DNA of 58,961 bases. It comes from Nocardia paucivorans NBRC 100373 (GTDB lineage Bacteria; Actinomycetota; Actinomycetes; Mycobacteriales; Mycobacteriaceae). The position numbers were made by a program, and so were the translations under genes. Positions 43,735 through 52,622 of this stretch are shown here, one piece after another (position 1 is the stretch's first letter; every line of letters starts with the position of its first letter). Where the stretch lies: NCBI RefSeq assembly GCF_000308675.1, contig NZ_BAGE01000124.1, positions 1 to 58,961 on the forward strand. The letters run 5' to 3'. The notes below the pieces were generated by a model, which had not been told where the DNA came from, ran no database searches, and saw only the letters and a list, made by a program, of their open reading frames with translations.

Positions 43735-45800
43735 TCGAACTGATCAAGATCGACCTCGAGTATCGCTGGCTTCGTTTCCACTTTCCCAAGAGGTTGCTCG
43801 ACTATCGGGCGGAATTTCCCGAGCTGCGCGACGGTCCACTCCCGGCCGATCTGGTCTACGAGGAGTTCCACGCCATACGCCGCAGCGGACACCAACCCGA
43901 CTCGGCCACCGCCGTCGCGACGACCGGTCCCGAGACGGACCGGTTCACCGACGAATACCGCAGCACGATGATCGCCCGTCCGCGGGCCCAACTCGCTCTC
44001 GACGCCATCGAGGTCGGCGACCAGGTCGACGACTTCCATCTGCTGATGCGAATCGGTGTCGGCGCCTTCGCTCATGTCTATCTCGCGCGGCAACAGTCGA
44101 TGCAGCGGCTGGTCGCGGTCAAGATTTCCCATAATCACGGCACCGAACCGCAGACCCTCGCCCAACTGGACCACGAGTACATCGTGCGCATCTTCGACCA
44201 GCGGCTCATCGCCGACGGCGAGCTGAAACTGCTCTATATGCAGTACCTGCCCGGGGGAACCCTGCTGGACGTGCTGCGATTGTCGCGCGCGACGCCCCCG
44301 GAGCGACGCAGTGGGCAACTGCTGCTCGAGGCCGTCGACAAGGTGCTCGCCGACAAGGGCGAGGTCCGGCCCACCGAATCGGCCGTCCGGGCCCGAATCG
44401 CCGCCTCGACCTGGCCGGAGACCATCGCCTGGTTGGGTCGCCGGCTCGCCGACGCGCTGCAACACGCTTCCGAGCGCGGGGTGCTGCATCGCGATATCAA
44501 ACCCGCGAACGTGCTGATGAGTGCCGAGGGAATCCCGAAGCTGGCCGATTTCAACGTCAGTTTCAGCACCCACATCAAAGGCTCCAGCCCCCTGGCCTAC
44601 TTCGGTGGCTCGCTGGCATATATGTCACCCGAACAGCTCGAAGCCTGCCACCCGGACCTGCCGGCGACCGCTGCGGACCTGGACACGCGAAGCGATATCT
44701 TCGCGCTGGCGGTCATGCTGTGGGAGCTGCTCACCGGACATCGCCCGTTCGCGGACGAAATGGCCGCAGGTGAGTCGGAGACGTCATTGGCCCGCATGAT
44801 CGAACTGCGGCGCAGGCCGGTGGCGCCGGAGTTCCTGTCGCAGCTTCCGCCGGACTGCCCCATGGCCTTGCGTCGAGTGCTGTTGAAGTGTCTGTCACCC
44901 GACCCGGCGGACCGTTACCCCTCCGGTTCGGAATTGGCCCAGCAGTTCGATCTGTGTCTCGAACAGCGGGCCCGTGATCTCGTCTATCCGCCGCCGGAGA
45001 GTTGGCGGGCCCGACTTTCCCGCTGGCCCACCCCGATCCTGTGGATGTCTTCACTGGTCGGTGTCGGCTCGGCGACGGTGTATCTGGCCATGCACGTCCA
45101 AGAACTGATCAGAGAGCGCCTGTCCGACGCCGCCAACTGGGAGCTCAACAGGGGCGTCATCGTTTTCCTGCTCTGCGCCCTCCCACTGTCGGTCCTCATC
45201 TACGCGTACATGTCACACGGTCTGCACGAGGTGCCTCGCGGTCTGCGCGCCGGCAGATCCTACGACAAGGCGTTACTCGCGCGAGCGCGGTCGAGAACCC
45301 TGTTCTGGGGTGATCTGTGCGCGATGAACACCCTGTTGGCCGCGGTTCTGGCAACCGTCACCGGGGTGGTGCTGTTGTCGCGGTACACCGATCTGCCGGC
45401 CCGACTGCTGATCCACGGGGCGGCGACCGTGCTGGTGGCGGGCACCATATCCGTCGCCTACACCTTCTTCCTGTCGACGTTCTACATCGTGCGCTGCATC
45501 TATCCGGTCTATTTGCGTCACAGCGGTACGACGGCGCGCGATCTCGCCGATATCCGCACGCTGCGGCGCCGGACCACGGTCTATCTCGCGGTCACGGCAT
45601 CGGTGCCGTTGGTGGGGGTATTGGCCGGATTCTCCCTGCTCGAGCCCGAGGAGCTTCCGCTGGTACGCGATTCGGTCCTGGGGCTGTGCGCGGGTGGCGG
45701 GCTCGCGTTCGTCGCCGTCTACTGGCTGTATCGGACACTCGACGCGGATCTGCGCGCCCTCGAGCGGGTGGTCGGTGGTTCGTCGACGGGTATGCGTTGA
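43587..45800 (+). CDS. Membrane Ser/Thr protein kinase with an apparent N-terminal frameshift
   Basis: The kinase frame is intact from about 43722 to the stop. It holds a helical pre-domain (LIELIKIDLEYRWLRFHFP) and a kinase domain (~150-455). Motifs are the Gly loop IGVGAFAHV, VAVKIS lysine, HRDIKPANVL catalytic Asp, ADFNVS in place of DFG, and MSPEQL. A hydrophobic C-terminal half (~480-725) has about five to six membrane helices. DFN instead of DFG is seen in some bacterial kinases of this type; activity is plausible but unproven. The true N-terminus lies in another frame (see displaced segment). If the frameshift is real, translation may start later, e.g. at TTG 43731, leaving the kinase domain whole. 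The listed start is merely the first ATG in this frame. Confidence 0.8.
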   Translation: MARCGRFGRTHSHSARRYRGAVFSGVGVGIPTRAGHLPAPGRAERRIVLIELIKIDLEYRWLRFHFPKRLLDYRAEFPELRDGPLPADLVYEEFHAIRRSGHQPDSATAVATTGPETDRFTDEYRSTMIARPRAQLALDAIEVGDQVDDFHLLMRIGVGAFAHVYLARQQSMQRLVAVKISHNHGTEPQTLAQLDHEYIVRIFDQRLIADGELKLLYMQYLPGGTLLDVLRLSRATPPERRSGQLLLEAVDKVLADKGEVRPTESAVRARIAASTWPETIAWLGRRLADALQHASERGVLHRDIKPANVLMSAEGIPKLADFNVSFSTHIKGSSPLAYFGGSLAYMSPEQLEACHPDLPATAADLDTRSDIFALAVMLWELLTGHRPFADEMAAGESETSLARMIELRRRPVAPEFLSQLPPDCPMALRRVLLKCLSPDPADRYPSGSELAQQFDLCLEQRARDLVYPPPESWRARLSRWPTPILWMSSLVGVGSATVYLAMHVQELIRERLSDAANWELNRGVIVFLLCALPLSVLIYAYMSHGLHEVPRGLRAGRSYDKALLARARSRTLFWGDLCAMNTLLAAVLATVTGVVLLSRYTDLPARLLIHGAATVLVAGTISVAYTFFLSTFYIVRCIYPVYLRHSGTTARDLADIRTLRRRTTVYLAVTASVPLVGVLAGFSLLEPEELPLVRDSVLGLCAGGGLAFVAVYWLYRTLDADLRALERVVGGSSTGMR

Positions 45801-45831
45801 GCGGTGGGCCGCCGCCCCGGGCCACGGTGAT

Positions 45832-46347
45832 CTATGCGTTCGATTCCAAACCGTTCAGCAGGATGCGGGTGAGGCGGTCCAGTTCCCGTCGCTCGTCGGG
45901 GGTGAGGACGGACAGGATTTCGGCCTCGTTCGCCACGTGTTCGGTGACCACGGTGTCCACCAGTTCTCGTCCCGCGGGGGTGAGGGCCACCCGTACCGTT
46001 CGGCGGTCGTGGGTGTCCGCGACGCGGCGTACCAGCCCCACCGATTCCAGCCGGTCCACGCGTCCGGTCATACCCGCCCGGGAGAGCATCAGAGTGTCGG
46101 CGAGCGTCGACGGGTTGAGTTCGAACGGTTCGCCCGAACGACGGAGCGCCGCGAGTACGTCGAACTCGCCGCGACGCAACCCGTGCCGGGTGAACACGGT
46201 TTCGATCGCGCGCTGCGCGAGCACCAGCAGCCGGCCCAGACGTCCGACCACGGCCACCGCTTCGAGGTCGAGGTCCGGGCGTTCCCGCTGCCACTGCGCC
46301 ACGATCGCGTCCACGGGATCGGTCTTCGGCTCGCTCATGGACATCAT
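45832..46347 (-). CDS. MarR-family transcriptional regulator
   Basis: A 171-residue MarR regulator. The winged helix has RRGEFDVLAALRRSG, LNPSTLADTLMLSRAGMTGR (recognition helix) and the basic wing VADTHDRRTVRVALTPAG, with dimerisation helices at both ends. MarR proteins repress nearby genes until a small ligand, often phenolic, or oxidation releases them. It is divergent from a cupin gene with a 39-bp palindrome between them, so it probably controls both. Three in-frame ATGs occur within the first four codons (46347, 46344, 46338); the choice is uncertain. Confidence 0.92.
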   Translation of the reverse strand: MMSMSEPKTDPVDAIVAQWQRERPDLDLEAVAVVGRLGRLLVLAQRAIETVFTRHGLRRGEFDVLAALRRSGEPFELNPSTLADTLMLSRAGMTGRVDRLESVGLVRRVADTHDRRTVRVALTPAGRELVDTVVTEHVANEAEILSVLTPDERRELDRLTRILLNGLESNA

Positions 46348-46360
46348 TCTATTCGATAGG

Positions 46361-46399
46361 ATATAGTTCGGTACCTAATTATTAGTTACCAAACTATAT
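46361..46399. promoter_or_regulatory. MarR operator: 39-bp near-perfect palindrome
   Basis: Two 19-bp arms around a single central T; 17 of 19 positions pair (arms begin and end ATATAGTT / AACTATAT). It fills the gap between the divergent MarR and cupin genes and is very AT-rich, so it overlaps the likely promoter elements of both. Confidence 0.82.
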
Positions 46400-46409
46400 G
46401 GAGCTCTGT

Positions 46410-46913
46410 ATGAGTATTCCCGCCCCACGCAAAGACGTCGCGATCCGGCAGCCGCAGGACGCGGAGACCTTGCGGACGCAATCGGCCACCGCGCGATTGC
46501 TGATCGATGCCGAAGAGGCCGGCGGCGGCGTGAGCACGCTCGAGGTGAGCATGGCTCGCGGCGCGGACGGCGCGGCGCCGCACTATCACACCCGTTCCGA
46601 TGAGCTGTTCTATGTGGCGGAGGGGGAGCTACAGCTACTGGCCGGTGATCGGATCGTCACCGTCGGCGCCGGAGGGGCGGTTGTGGTGCCGAAGTTCATG
46701 ACGCACGCGTTCGGCGCCACCCCGGACAGCACGGCGCGAATCCTGATCGCGCTCACACCCGGCGTGCAGCGTTTCGAGTACTTCCGACTACTGGAGCGGA
46801 TCGCCACGGGCGAGGCCGAACCGGCCGACCTCGTCGCGGCCCAGGACGAATTCGACAACCACTTCGTCGACGCCCCCGCCTGGTGGGCGGAGCGTAGTTC
46901 CCAGCGGCGCTGA
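46410..46913 (+). CDS. Cupin-domain protein, MarR-controlled
   Basis: A 167-residue single-domain cupin. The metal-binding motifs are PHYHTRSDELFYVAEGELQL (two His and a Glu) and the later PKFMTHAF (His). A helical C-terminal tail (~120-165) has Trp and Arg residues. Such proteins range from dioxygenases to isomerases and sensors; no substrate can be assigned. ATG 46410 is preferred over ATG 46398, since GGAG lies six bases before it and the earlier ATG sits on the operator arm. Confidence 0.85.
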   Translation: MSIPAPRKDVAIRQPQDAETLRTQSATARLLIDAEEAGGGVSTLEVSMARGADGAAPHYHTRSDELFYVAEGELQLLAGDRIVTVGAGGAVVVPKFMTHAFGATPDSTARILIALTPGVQRFEYFRLLERIATGEAEPADLVAAQDEFDNHFVDAPAWWAERSSQRR

Positions 46914-47158
46914 GCCGACCCGACCGCGCAGCCGACACCACCCGGATGCGGGATCGTTACCGCGAACCCGCTTCCGGGCGCAAATGCCGCCTTGCCGCAA
47001 TGATGTCGCACCCTCATCCCGGCCGGCCGGTCCTAGAATTATCTGCGGTTCTCGTTGTCCACGGTTTGCGGTGGGCAAGAGGTTCCGGCCGTAGCGGTAT
47101 TGCCAGATCTTTCGCCCGAACAAGTCATATCCCTATCCGGAGACACGATCGGGGAGGT

Positions 47159-48064
47159 GTTTCGGCCATCCGAACCGAAGGAGACGCATGGGACATCGTC
47201 ACCAGCGTAGGGCTCACCGCACTGGGGGTCGCGACGTTCCGGGCGCTGGAATCGGCCCACCCCGATCCGCTGATCCGTGACGAATACGCATCACTGTTCG
47301 TCCGCGCCGCGGGCGAACCACATTTCCTGGACATACTGGCCGACCCGCCGAAGATCGGCGATACGTCGCTGATTCCCGGATTCATGGGATTTCGGACCAA
47401 ATTCTTCGACGACTTCTTCCTCTCGGCCGCCGCGGACGGAATCCGGCAGATGGTGATCCTGGCCGCGGGGCTGGATGCGAGAGCCTATCGACTCGACTGG
47501 CCCGCCGGGACCACTGTCTTCGAGATCGATCAACCCAAAGTGCTCGAGTTCAAGGACCGGGTCCTCACCGAACATGCGGCTGTGCCGAAGGCCGAGCGTC
47601 GGACCGTGGCCGTCGATCTGCGTGACGACTGGCCCGCGGCACTCTCGGCGGCGGGGCTGAACGCCGACGAGGCCACGGCGTGGTCGGCCGAGGGGCTGCT
47701 GCCGTATTTGCCCGGTACGGCGCAGGACGCGCTGTTCGAACGTATTGATGCGCTTTCGGTGCCCGGCAGCCGGCTCGGGGTGGAGAACGCCCCGACGGGT
47801 GCCGCGACCTTCAATTTCGCGAATCTCGAATCCAAGTACTTCGACAAGAACCCGTTCGGCGATATCGATCCGGCCGATCTCTTCTACCACGATGAAAGAA
47901 CCGATCCGGAACAATGGCTGCTCGACAACGGGTGGTCGGTGCGCGCCACCGGCATGGTCGAGTTGGCGGCCGAGTACGGTCGGGCGATCCCCGAACTACC
48001 CGATGAGATCGAACGGGAGTTGCGACGCCCGCGGTATCTGTCCGCGGTCCGCGGTCCGCGATGA
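47159..48064 (+). CDS. UPF0677/LCMT-like SAM-dependent methyltransferase, start codon unclear
   Basis: About 300 residues of the mycobacterial/nocardial UPF0677 methyltransferase family. Conserved blocks are IRTEGDAWDIVTSVGLTALG at the N-terminus, FRTKFFDDFFLSA, MVILAAGLDARAYRLDWP (SAM-binding), VFEIDQPKVLEFK and WSAEGLLPYLP. The family normally starts immediately before the IRTEGD block, but the in-frame codon there is GTT (47159) although a good GGAGG precedes it. A GTG one base earlier is out of frame. The frame is open upstream to 46946 with a possible TTG near 47066. Either an unusual start, a longer N-terminus, or an indel at the 5' end explains this. Substrates of the family are mostly unknown. 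Confidence 0.78.
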   Translation, partial: VSAIRTEGDAWDIVTSVGLTALGVATFRALESAHPDPLIRDEYASLFVRAAGEPHFLDILADPPKIGDTSLIPGFMGFRTKFFDDFFLSAAADGIRQMVILAAGLDARAYRLDWPAGTTVFEIDQPKVLEFKDRVLTEHAAVPKAERRTVAVDLRDDWPAALSAAGLNADEATAWSAEGLLPYLPGTAQDALFERIDALSVPGSRLGVENAPTGAATFNFANLESKYFDKNPFGDIDPADLFYHDERTDPEQWLLDNGWSVRATGMVELAAEYGRAIPELPDEIERELRRPRYLSAVRGPR

Positions 48065-48137
48065 GACCGGCATCGGTAGGTGGCCGCACCGGTCGAGGGC
48101 CGGTACGGCGGCGGGCGGCGACAGGAGCAGGTCGTGA

Positions 48138-48392
48138 TCAGCGCCGTGCGGTGATCACGACCGGGTCGGTATCGGTGGGTGTTCCGGCCAGAGCCGATTC
48201 GGGAACGTCGAGTACGGTGGCGAGTACCGAGCGGGGAAGAGCGTTGATCGCAGCGCGGATACCGATATCGTCGATGGTTTCGGCGGCGCCGGCCCCGATC
48301 GCGGCACGGCGGCCGACGCCCTCGTTGTCGTCTCCGGATACCGAATCGTCCGATATTCGCTTCTCCGTTCCCGGTCGAACCGGTGAGCGCAT
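48138..48392 (-). CDS. Possible small hypothetical protein
   Basis: An 84-residue candidate with reasonable codon composition. The C-terminal half looks protein-like (AINALPRSVLATVLDVPES) and the N-terminal half is polar. No ribosome site stands out, and both strands are open here, so the call is tentative. It converges on the methyltransferase stop and is divergent from the OtsB1-like gene. Confidence 0.4.
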   Translation of the reverse strand: MRSPVRPGTEKRISDDSVSGDDNEGVGRRAAIGAGAAETIDDIGIRAAINALPRSVLATVLDVPESALAGTPTDTDPVVITARR

Positions 48393-48452
48393 AGATGATC
48401 CGAGCCGATGAAACCGCTCTATACCCTACGGGCCGGCCGCCCCCGTCCCGGT

Positions 48453-48466
48453 GAGAACTCTGTCCC
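48453..48466. promoter_or_regulatory. Weak DosR-box-like palindrome upstream of the OtsB1-type gene
   Basis: GAGAA-CTCT-GTCCC matches 8 of the 10 defined bases of the GGGAC-N4-GTCCC core of the mycobacterial DosR box. It lies about 157 bp before the GTG start. Alone this is weak evidence. Confidence 0.3.
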
Positions 48467-48622
48467 GATCGGCCAACGATTCGATGGGGTACGGACGGTT
48501 CGCCGTCGCGCTCGAGAATGTCGACCGCTTCCCGATTCCTCGGTTGTCGCCACCTGCCCTCGGCACGGACGAGCGGGCCCGGGTTCCTGTCGAAAGCCCT
48601 CCGGTCGGTTCACACTGAAGAC

Positions 48623-51600
48623 GTGACCGACAGTGCGGTAGTGGGATCGCCACGAATCGATATCCGCCGTCACGACGCGGTGATCTTCGATATGGACGGG
48701 GTGGTGACCGACACCGCCACGGTGCACGCCGCCGCGTGGACGGAGCTTTTCGATACCTATCTGGCCGGTGTCCCGGCCGTTCCCGGACGTGATCTGTCAC
48801 CGTTCACCGAGGCGGATTATCTGCGATATGTGGACGGCAAACCTCGGTACCGCGGGGTCGCCGATTTTCTTGCCGCGCGCGGTATCGAGCTGCCGTGGGG
48901 CGATACCGCCGACCCGGAGACCGCCGAGACCGTATGCGGCCTCGGCAATCGCAAGGATCGTCTGTTTCGGGAACGGATCGCCCGCGACGGCGTATCGGTG
49001 TTCGCCTCCACCGTCGCGCTGGTCCGGCGTCTTCGCTCCGCGGGGATCCGTACGGCGGTGTTCTCCGCCAGCCGCCACTGTGCGCAGGTGCTGGCGGCCG
49101 CGGGACTCTCCGGATTGTTCCCCGTCCGTGTCGACGGGGTGGATGCGGACGAGCTGGGCCTGGCCGGGAAACCCGACCCGGCGATGCTGCTCGAAGCGGC
49201 CCGCCGACTGGGTGCCGACCCCGCCCGCGTTGTCGTGGTGGAGGACGCCGAGGCCGGGGTCGCGGCGGGTAGAGACGGAGGCTTCGCGCTGGTCATCGGT
49301 ATCGACCGAGGCGCGCACGCCGGCCGATTGTCGGCGGCCGGAGCCGATGTCGTCGTCGACGACGCGGCCCGTATAGAACTTCTCGCCGGGTTTCGGCGGG
49401 TGGCCGAGGTGCCGGATGTCTTCGAGCGGTGGCCGATGTTCGCCGATCTGCTGGAGTCCGAGAAACCCGCGGTTCTGCTGGACTTCGACGGCACCCTGTC
49501 CGAGATCGTCCCCGACCCGGCGGCCGCCCGGCCGGTTGCGGGCATGGACGCCATACTGGCCGAGTTGGCAGACGAATGCCCCGTCGCGATCATCAGCGGC
49601 CGCGACCTCGATGACCTGCGCGAACGCATATCCGTTCGTGGGGTCTGGCTTGCCGGGAGTCATGGATTCGAGTTGATGGCACCGGACGGCGCGCGCCATG
49701 TGCCCGATGCCGTTCCCGGGGTGGAGCGGGAGTTGGCCGCCGCCGAGGGCGAGCTGGGCGCTCGACTACGGCAGATCGAAGGTGTCCGGATCGAGTCCAA
49801 ACGATTCGCGATAGCCGTGCACTACCGGACGGTGCCGGACGAGGCGGTGGGTCGGGTATCGGCCGCGGTCCACAGCATCGGACGGGCCCGGGGGCTGCGG
49901 GTGACCATCGGTCGGAAGGTCGTCGAATTACGCCCGGACATCGACTGGGACAAGGGAACCGCGCTGCGGTGGATCATGCAACGACTGGCCGTTCCGGTAC
50001 TGCCGATCTATCTCGGTGACGATATGACCGACGAGGACGCCTTCGACGTCGTCGAAACGGATGGCCTCGGCATTGTCGTGCGTGCGACCGAGAACGCAGA
50101 CCGGTTCACCGCCGCCCGGTTCTCCGTCGCCGGGGTGCCCAGGGTCCGCGACCTCCTCGAACGGATCACACGACTGCTCCGCGACTCCGGCGCCGATACG
50201 TGGTCGCTCATCTTCGAAGGCTACGATCCGGACCGGGAGAAACTTCGCGAAGCGCTGTGCACGGTCGGCAACGGTTATTTCGCCACCCGTGGCGCGGCGC
50301 CGGAATGCCGGGCCGGGCGGTATCACTACCCGGGCACCTACGTCGCCGGTGTGTACAACCGGCTTCGAGATCGGGTGGCGGGCCGGCTCATCGACAACGA
50401 GAGCCTGGTGAACCTGCCGAACTGGCTGCCGGTGACCTTCCGGATCGATGACGGTGACCGGTTCGATCCCGATACCGCTGAGCTGCTGGAATACCGACAG
50501 CGAGTAGACATACGCCGGGCCGAGCTGATCCGCCGATTCCGGTTCCGGGATGCGGCGGGGCATATCACCCGGGTGACCCAGCGACGATTCGCGGCCATGC
50601 ACCATCCGCATCTGGGCGCTCTGCAGACGACGATCACCGCCGAGAACTGGTCGGGCCGGTTGCGGATCCGCTCGACGATCGACGCAGCGGTACGCAACGA
50701 TCTGGTGGAGCGCTACCGTGGTCTGTCCGATACACATCTGACCGATGTGCGCACCATCGCGCCCGCTCCCGGGGTGGTGCAGGTGGCCGCGCAGACCAAC
50801 GAATCACGGATACCGGTGGCGGTGGCCACCCGCAACAGATTGCGTCGCAACGGGAAATCCACCGGGACGGTCGGGGAAACGGTGCGCGGCGACGGGTTCA
50901 TCGGACACGAGTTCGACGTCGATATCCGTGCCGGCGACTCTGTCGTTCTGGAGAAGACGGTGGCGGTGTTCACCGGACGTGATCCCGCCTCCTCGGGGCC
51001 CGAGGACGAGGCCACCCGGTGGGTGTCGGTGGCCGACGACTACGCGACATTGTTCAAGGGGCATATCGGCGCATGGGAACACCTGTGGGCGCGGCTGCAC
51101 ATCGACCTCGACCACGACGACAACGCGGTGCGCGTCCTGCGCCTGCATATGCTGCACCTGCTGCAGACGGCATCGCCGAACACCGTGGAACTCGATGTGG
51201 GCGTGCCCGCTCGCGGTTTGCATGGTGAGGCCTACCGCGGGCATATCTTCTGGGACGAACTGTTCGTCTTCCCCGTGTTGACGCCGCGTTTCCCGATCCT
51301 GACCCGCTCCCTGCTGCGGTATCGATATCGCCGGCTACCGGAGGCGCGGCGAGCCGCCGCGGAAGCCGGCCTCGCAGGAGCGATGTTTCCTTGGCAGTCC
51401 GGCAGCGACGGACGTGAGGAGAGCCAGCAACTACATCTGAATCCGTTGTCGGGTCGATGGAATCCGGATCCGAGCAATCGTGCCCACCACATCGGGTCCG
51501 CCGTCGCCTACACCGTATGGCAGTACTACCAGGTCACCGGTGATCTCGAGTTCCTCGCCGAATGCGGTGCCGAGCTGCTGGTGGAGATCGCGCGTTTCTG

Positions 51601-52591
51601 GGCCGGTCTGGCCGACCACGACCCTCGGCGCGACCGTTATGTGATCTGTGGGGTGATCGGGCCCGACGAATTCCACTCGGGCTATCCGCAGGCGCCGGGC
51701 GCCGGTGTCGACAACAATGCGTACACCAACATCATGGCCGCCTGGACCATTCTGCGGGCATTGGACGCGCTCGAGGTGTTACCGCCCCGAACCCGCGCCG
51801 AGCTCCTGGAGAAACTCCACGTGCATCCGGCGGAACCACCGTACTGGCACGAGGTGGCCCACCGGATGTATGTGCCGTTCCACGACGGGGTCATCAGCCA
51901 GTTCGAGGGCTACGACCGATTGCGGGAACTGGATTGGCAGCACTACCGCCGTCGCTACGGCAATATCCAGCGGCTGGATCGAATACTGGAAGCCGAGGGC
52001 GATGACGTCAACCGCTATCGCGCGGCCAAACAGGCGGATGTGCTCATGCTGTTCTATCTGTTCTCCGCCGATGAACTTCGCGATCTGCTCGGGCGCCTCG
52101 GCTACGAACTCCCCGCCGAGATGATTCCCCGGACGATCGACTACTACCTGTCCCGGACCTCACACGGCTCGACCTTGAGCATCCTGGTGCATTCCTGGGT
52201 GCTGGCCCGGGCCCACCGGGACCGGGCCATGGAATTCTTCCAGCTGGTACTCGACTCCGATGTGGCCGATATCCAAGGTGGTACCACCGCCGAGGGAATA
52301 CATCTGGCCGCGATGGCCGGTAGTGTCGACCTGCTCCAACGCTGCTTCACCGGACTGGAGATCCGCGGCGACCGGTTGATCTTCTGCCCGTACTGGCCGA
52401 AACCGCTGGGGGCTTTGTCGTTCCCCATGGTGTATCGCGGCCACCGATTGACGGTGTGCGTCAGCGGTGACCATGTGGAGGTGTGTTCGGAGCCCGGCGG
52501 CGCGCCCCCCATCGAGGTGGTCTGTCGCGAGCAGGTGGTGTGGCTGGCGCCCGGGGAAACCATTCGGATGGTGGGTTGTCCACAATCGTGA
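48623..52591 (+). CDS. otsB1: OtsB1-type fusion: beta-PGM-like HAD, trehalose-6-phosphate phosphatase and GH65
   Basis: A 1322-residue fusion matching the size and layout of M. tuberculosis Rv2006 (OtsB1, ~1327 residues). Residues ~15-260 form a beta-phosphoglucomutase-like HAD domain (nucleophile DMDGVVTDT, GKPDPAMLLEA, VVEDAEAG). Residues ~275-510 form a trehalose-phosphatase domain (DFDGTLSEIV, AIISGRD, GDDMTDEDAF). Residues ~530-1315 form a GH65 glycosidase/phosphorylase domain (catalytic Glu in GPDEFHSGY ~1015, FFWDEL-type HIFWDELFVFPVL, KQADVLMLF). The set suggests trehalose or maltose cleavage to beta-glucose-1-phosphate, its conversion, and trehalose-6-phosphate removal. Which activities are live is not proven, and Rv2006 itself is considered non-essential for trehalose synthesis. 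The start is GTG 48623. Rv2006 belongs to the DosR dormancy regulon. Confidence 0.93.
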   Translation: MTDSAVVGSPRIDIRRHDAVIFDMDGVVTDTATVHAAAWTELFDTYLAGVPAVPGRDLSPFTEADYLRYVDGKPRYRGVADFLAARGIELPWGDTADPETAETVCGLGNRKDRLFRERIARDGVSVFASTVALVRRLRSAGIRTAVFSASRHCAQVLAAAGLSGLFPVRVDGVDADELGLAGKPDPAMLLEAARRLGADPARVVVVEDAEAGVAAGRDGGFALVIGIDRGAHAGRLSAAGADVVVDDAARIELLAGFRRVAEVPDVFERWPMFADLLESEKPAVLLDFDGTLSEIVPDPAAARPVAGMDAILAELADECPVAIISGRDLDDLRERISVRGVWLAGSHGFELMAPDGARHVPDAVPGVERELAAAEGELGARLRQIEGVRIESKRFAIAVHYRTVPDEAVGRVSAAVHSIGRARGLRVTIGRKVVELRPDIDWDKGTALRWIMQRLAVPVLPIYLGDDMTDEDAFDVVETDGLGIVVRATENADRFTAARFSVAGVPRVRDLLERITRLLRDSGADTWSLIFEGYDPDREKLREALCTVGNGYFATRGAAPECRAGRYHYPGTYVAGVYNRLRDRVAGRLIDNESLVNLPNWLPVTFRIDDGDRFDPDTAELLEYRQRVDIRRAELIRRFRFRDAAGHITRVTQRRFAAMHHPHLGALQTTITAENWSGRLRIRSTIDAAVRNDLVERYRGLSDTHLTDVRTIAPAPGVVQVAAQTNESRIPVAVATRNRLRRNGKSTGTVGETVRGDGFIGHEFDVDIRAGDSVVLEKTVAVFTGRDPASSGPEDEATRWVSVADDYATLFKGHIGAWEHLWARLHIDLDHDDNAVRVLRLHMLHLLQTASPNTVELDVGVPARGLHGEAYRGHIFWDELFVFPVLTPRFPILTRSLLRYRYRRLPEARRAAAEAGLAGAMFPWQSGSDGREESQQLHLNPLSGRWNPDPSNRAHHIGSAVAYTVWQYYQVTGDLEFLAECGAELLVEIARFWAGLADHDPRRDRYVICGVIGPDEFHSGYPQAPGAGVDNNAYTNIMAAWTILRALDALEVLPPRTRAELLEKLHVHPAEPPYWHEVAHRMYVPFHDGVISQFEGYDRLRELDWQHYRRRYGNIQRLDRILEAEGDDVNRYRAAKQADVLMLFYLFSADELRDLLGRLGYELPAEMIPRTIDYYLSRTSHGSTLSILVHSWVLARAHRDRAMEFFQLVLDSDVADIQGGTTAEGIHLAAMAGSVDLLQRCFTGLEIRGDRLIFCPYWPKPLGALSFPMVYRGHRLTVCVSGDHVEVCSEPGGAPPIEVVCREQVVWLAPGETIRMVGCPQS

Positions 52592-52622
52592 GCGGAGGTA
52601 TCCGTCAACGCGATGCGGATGA

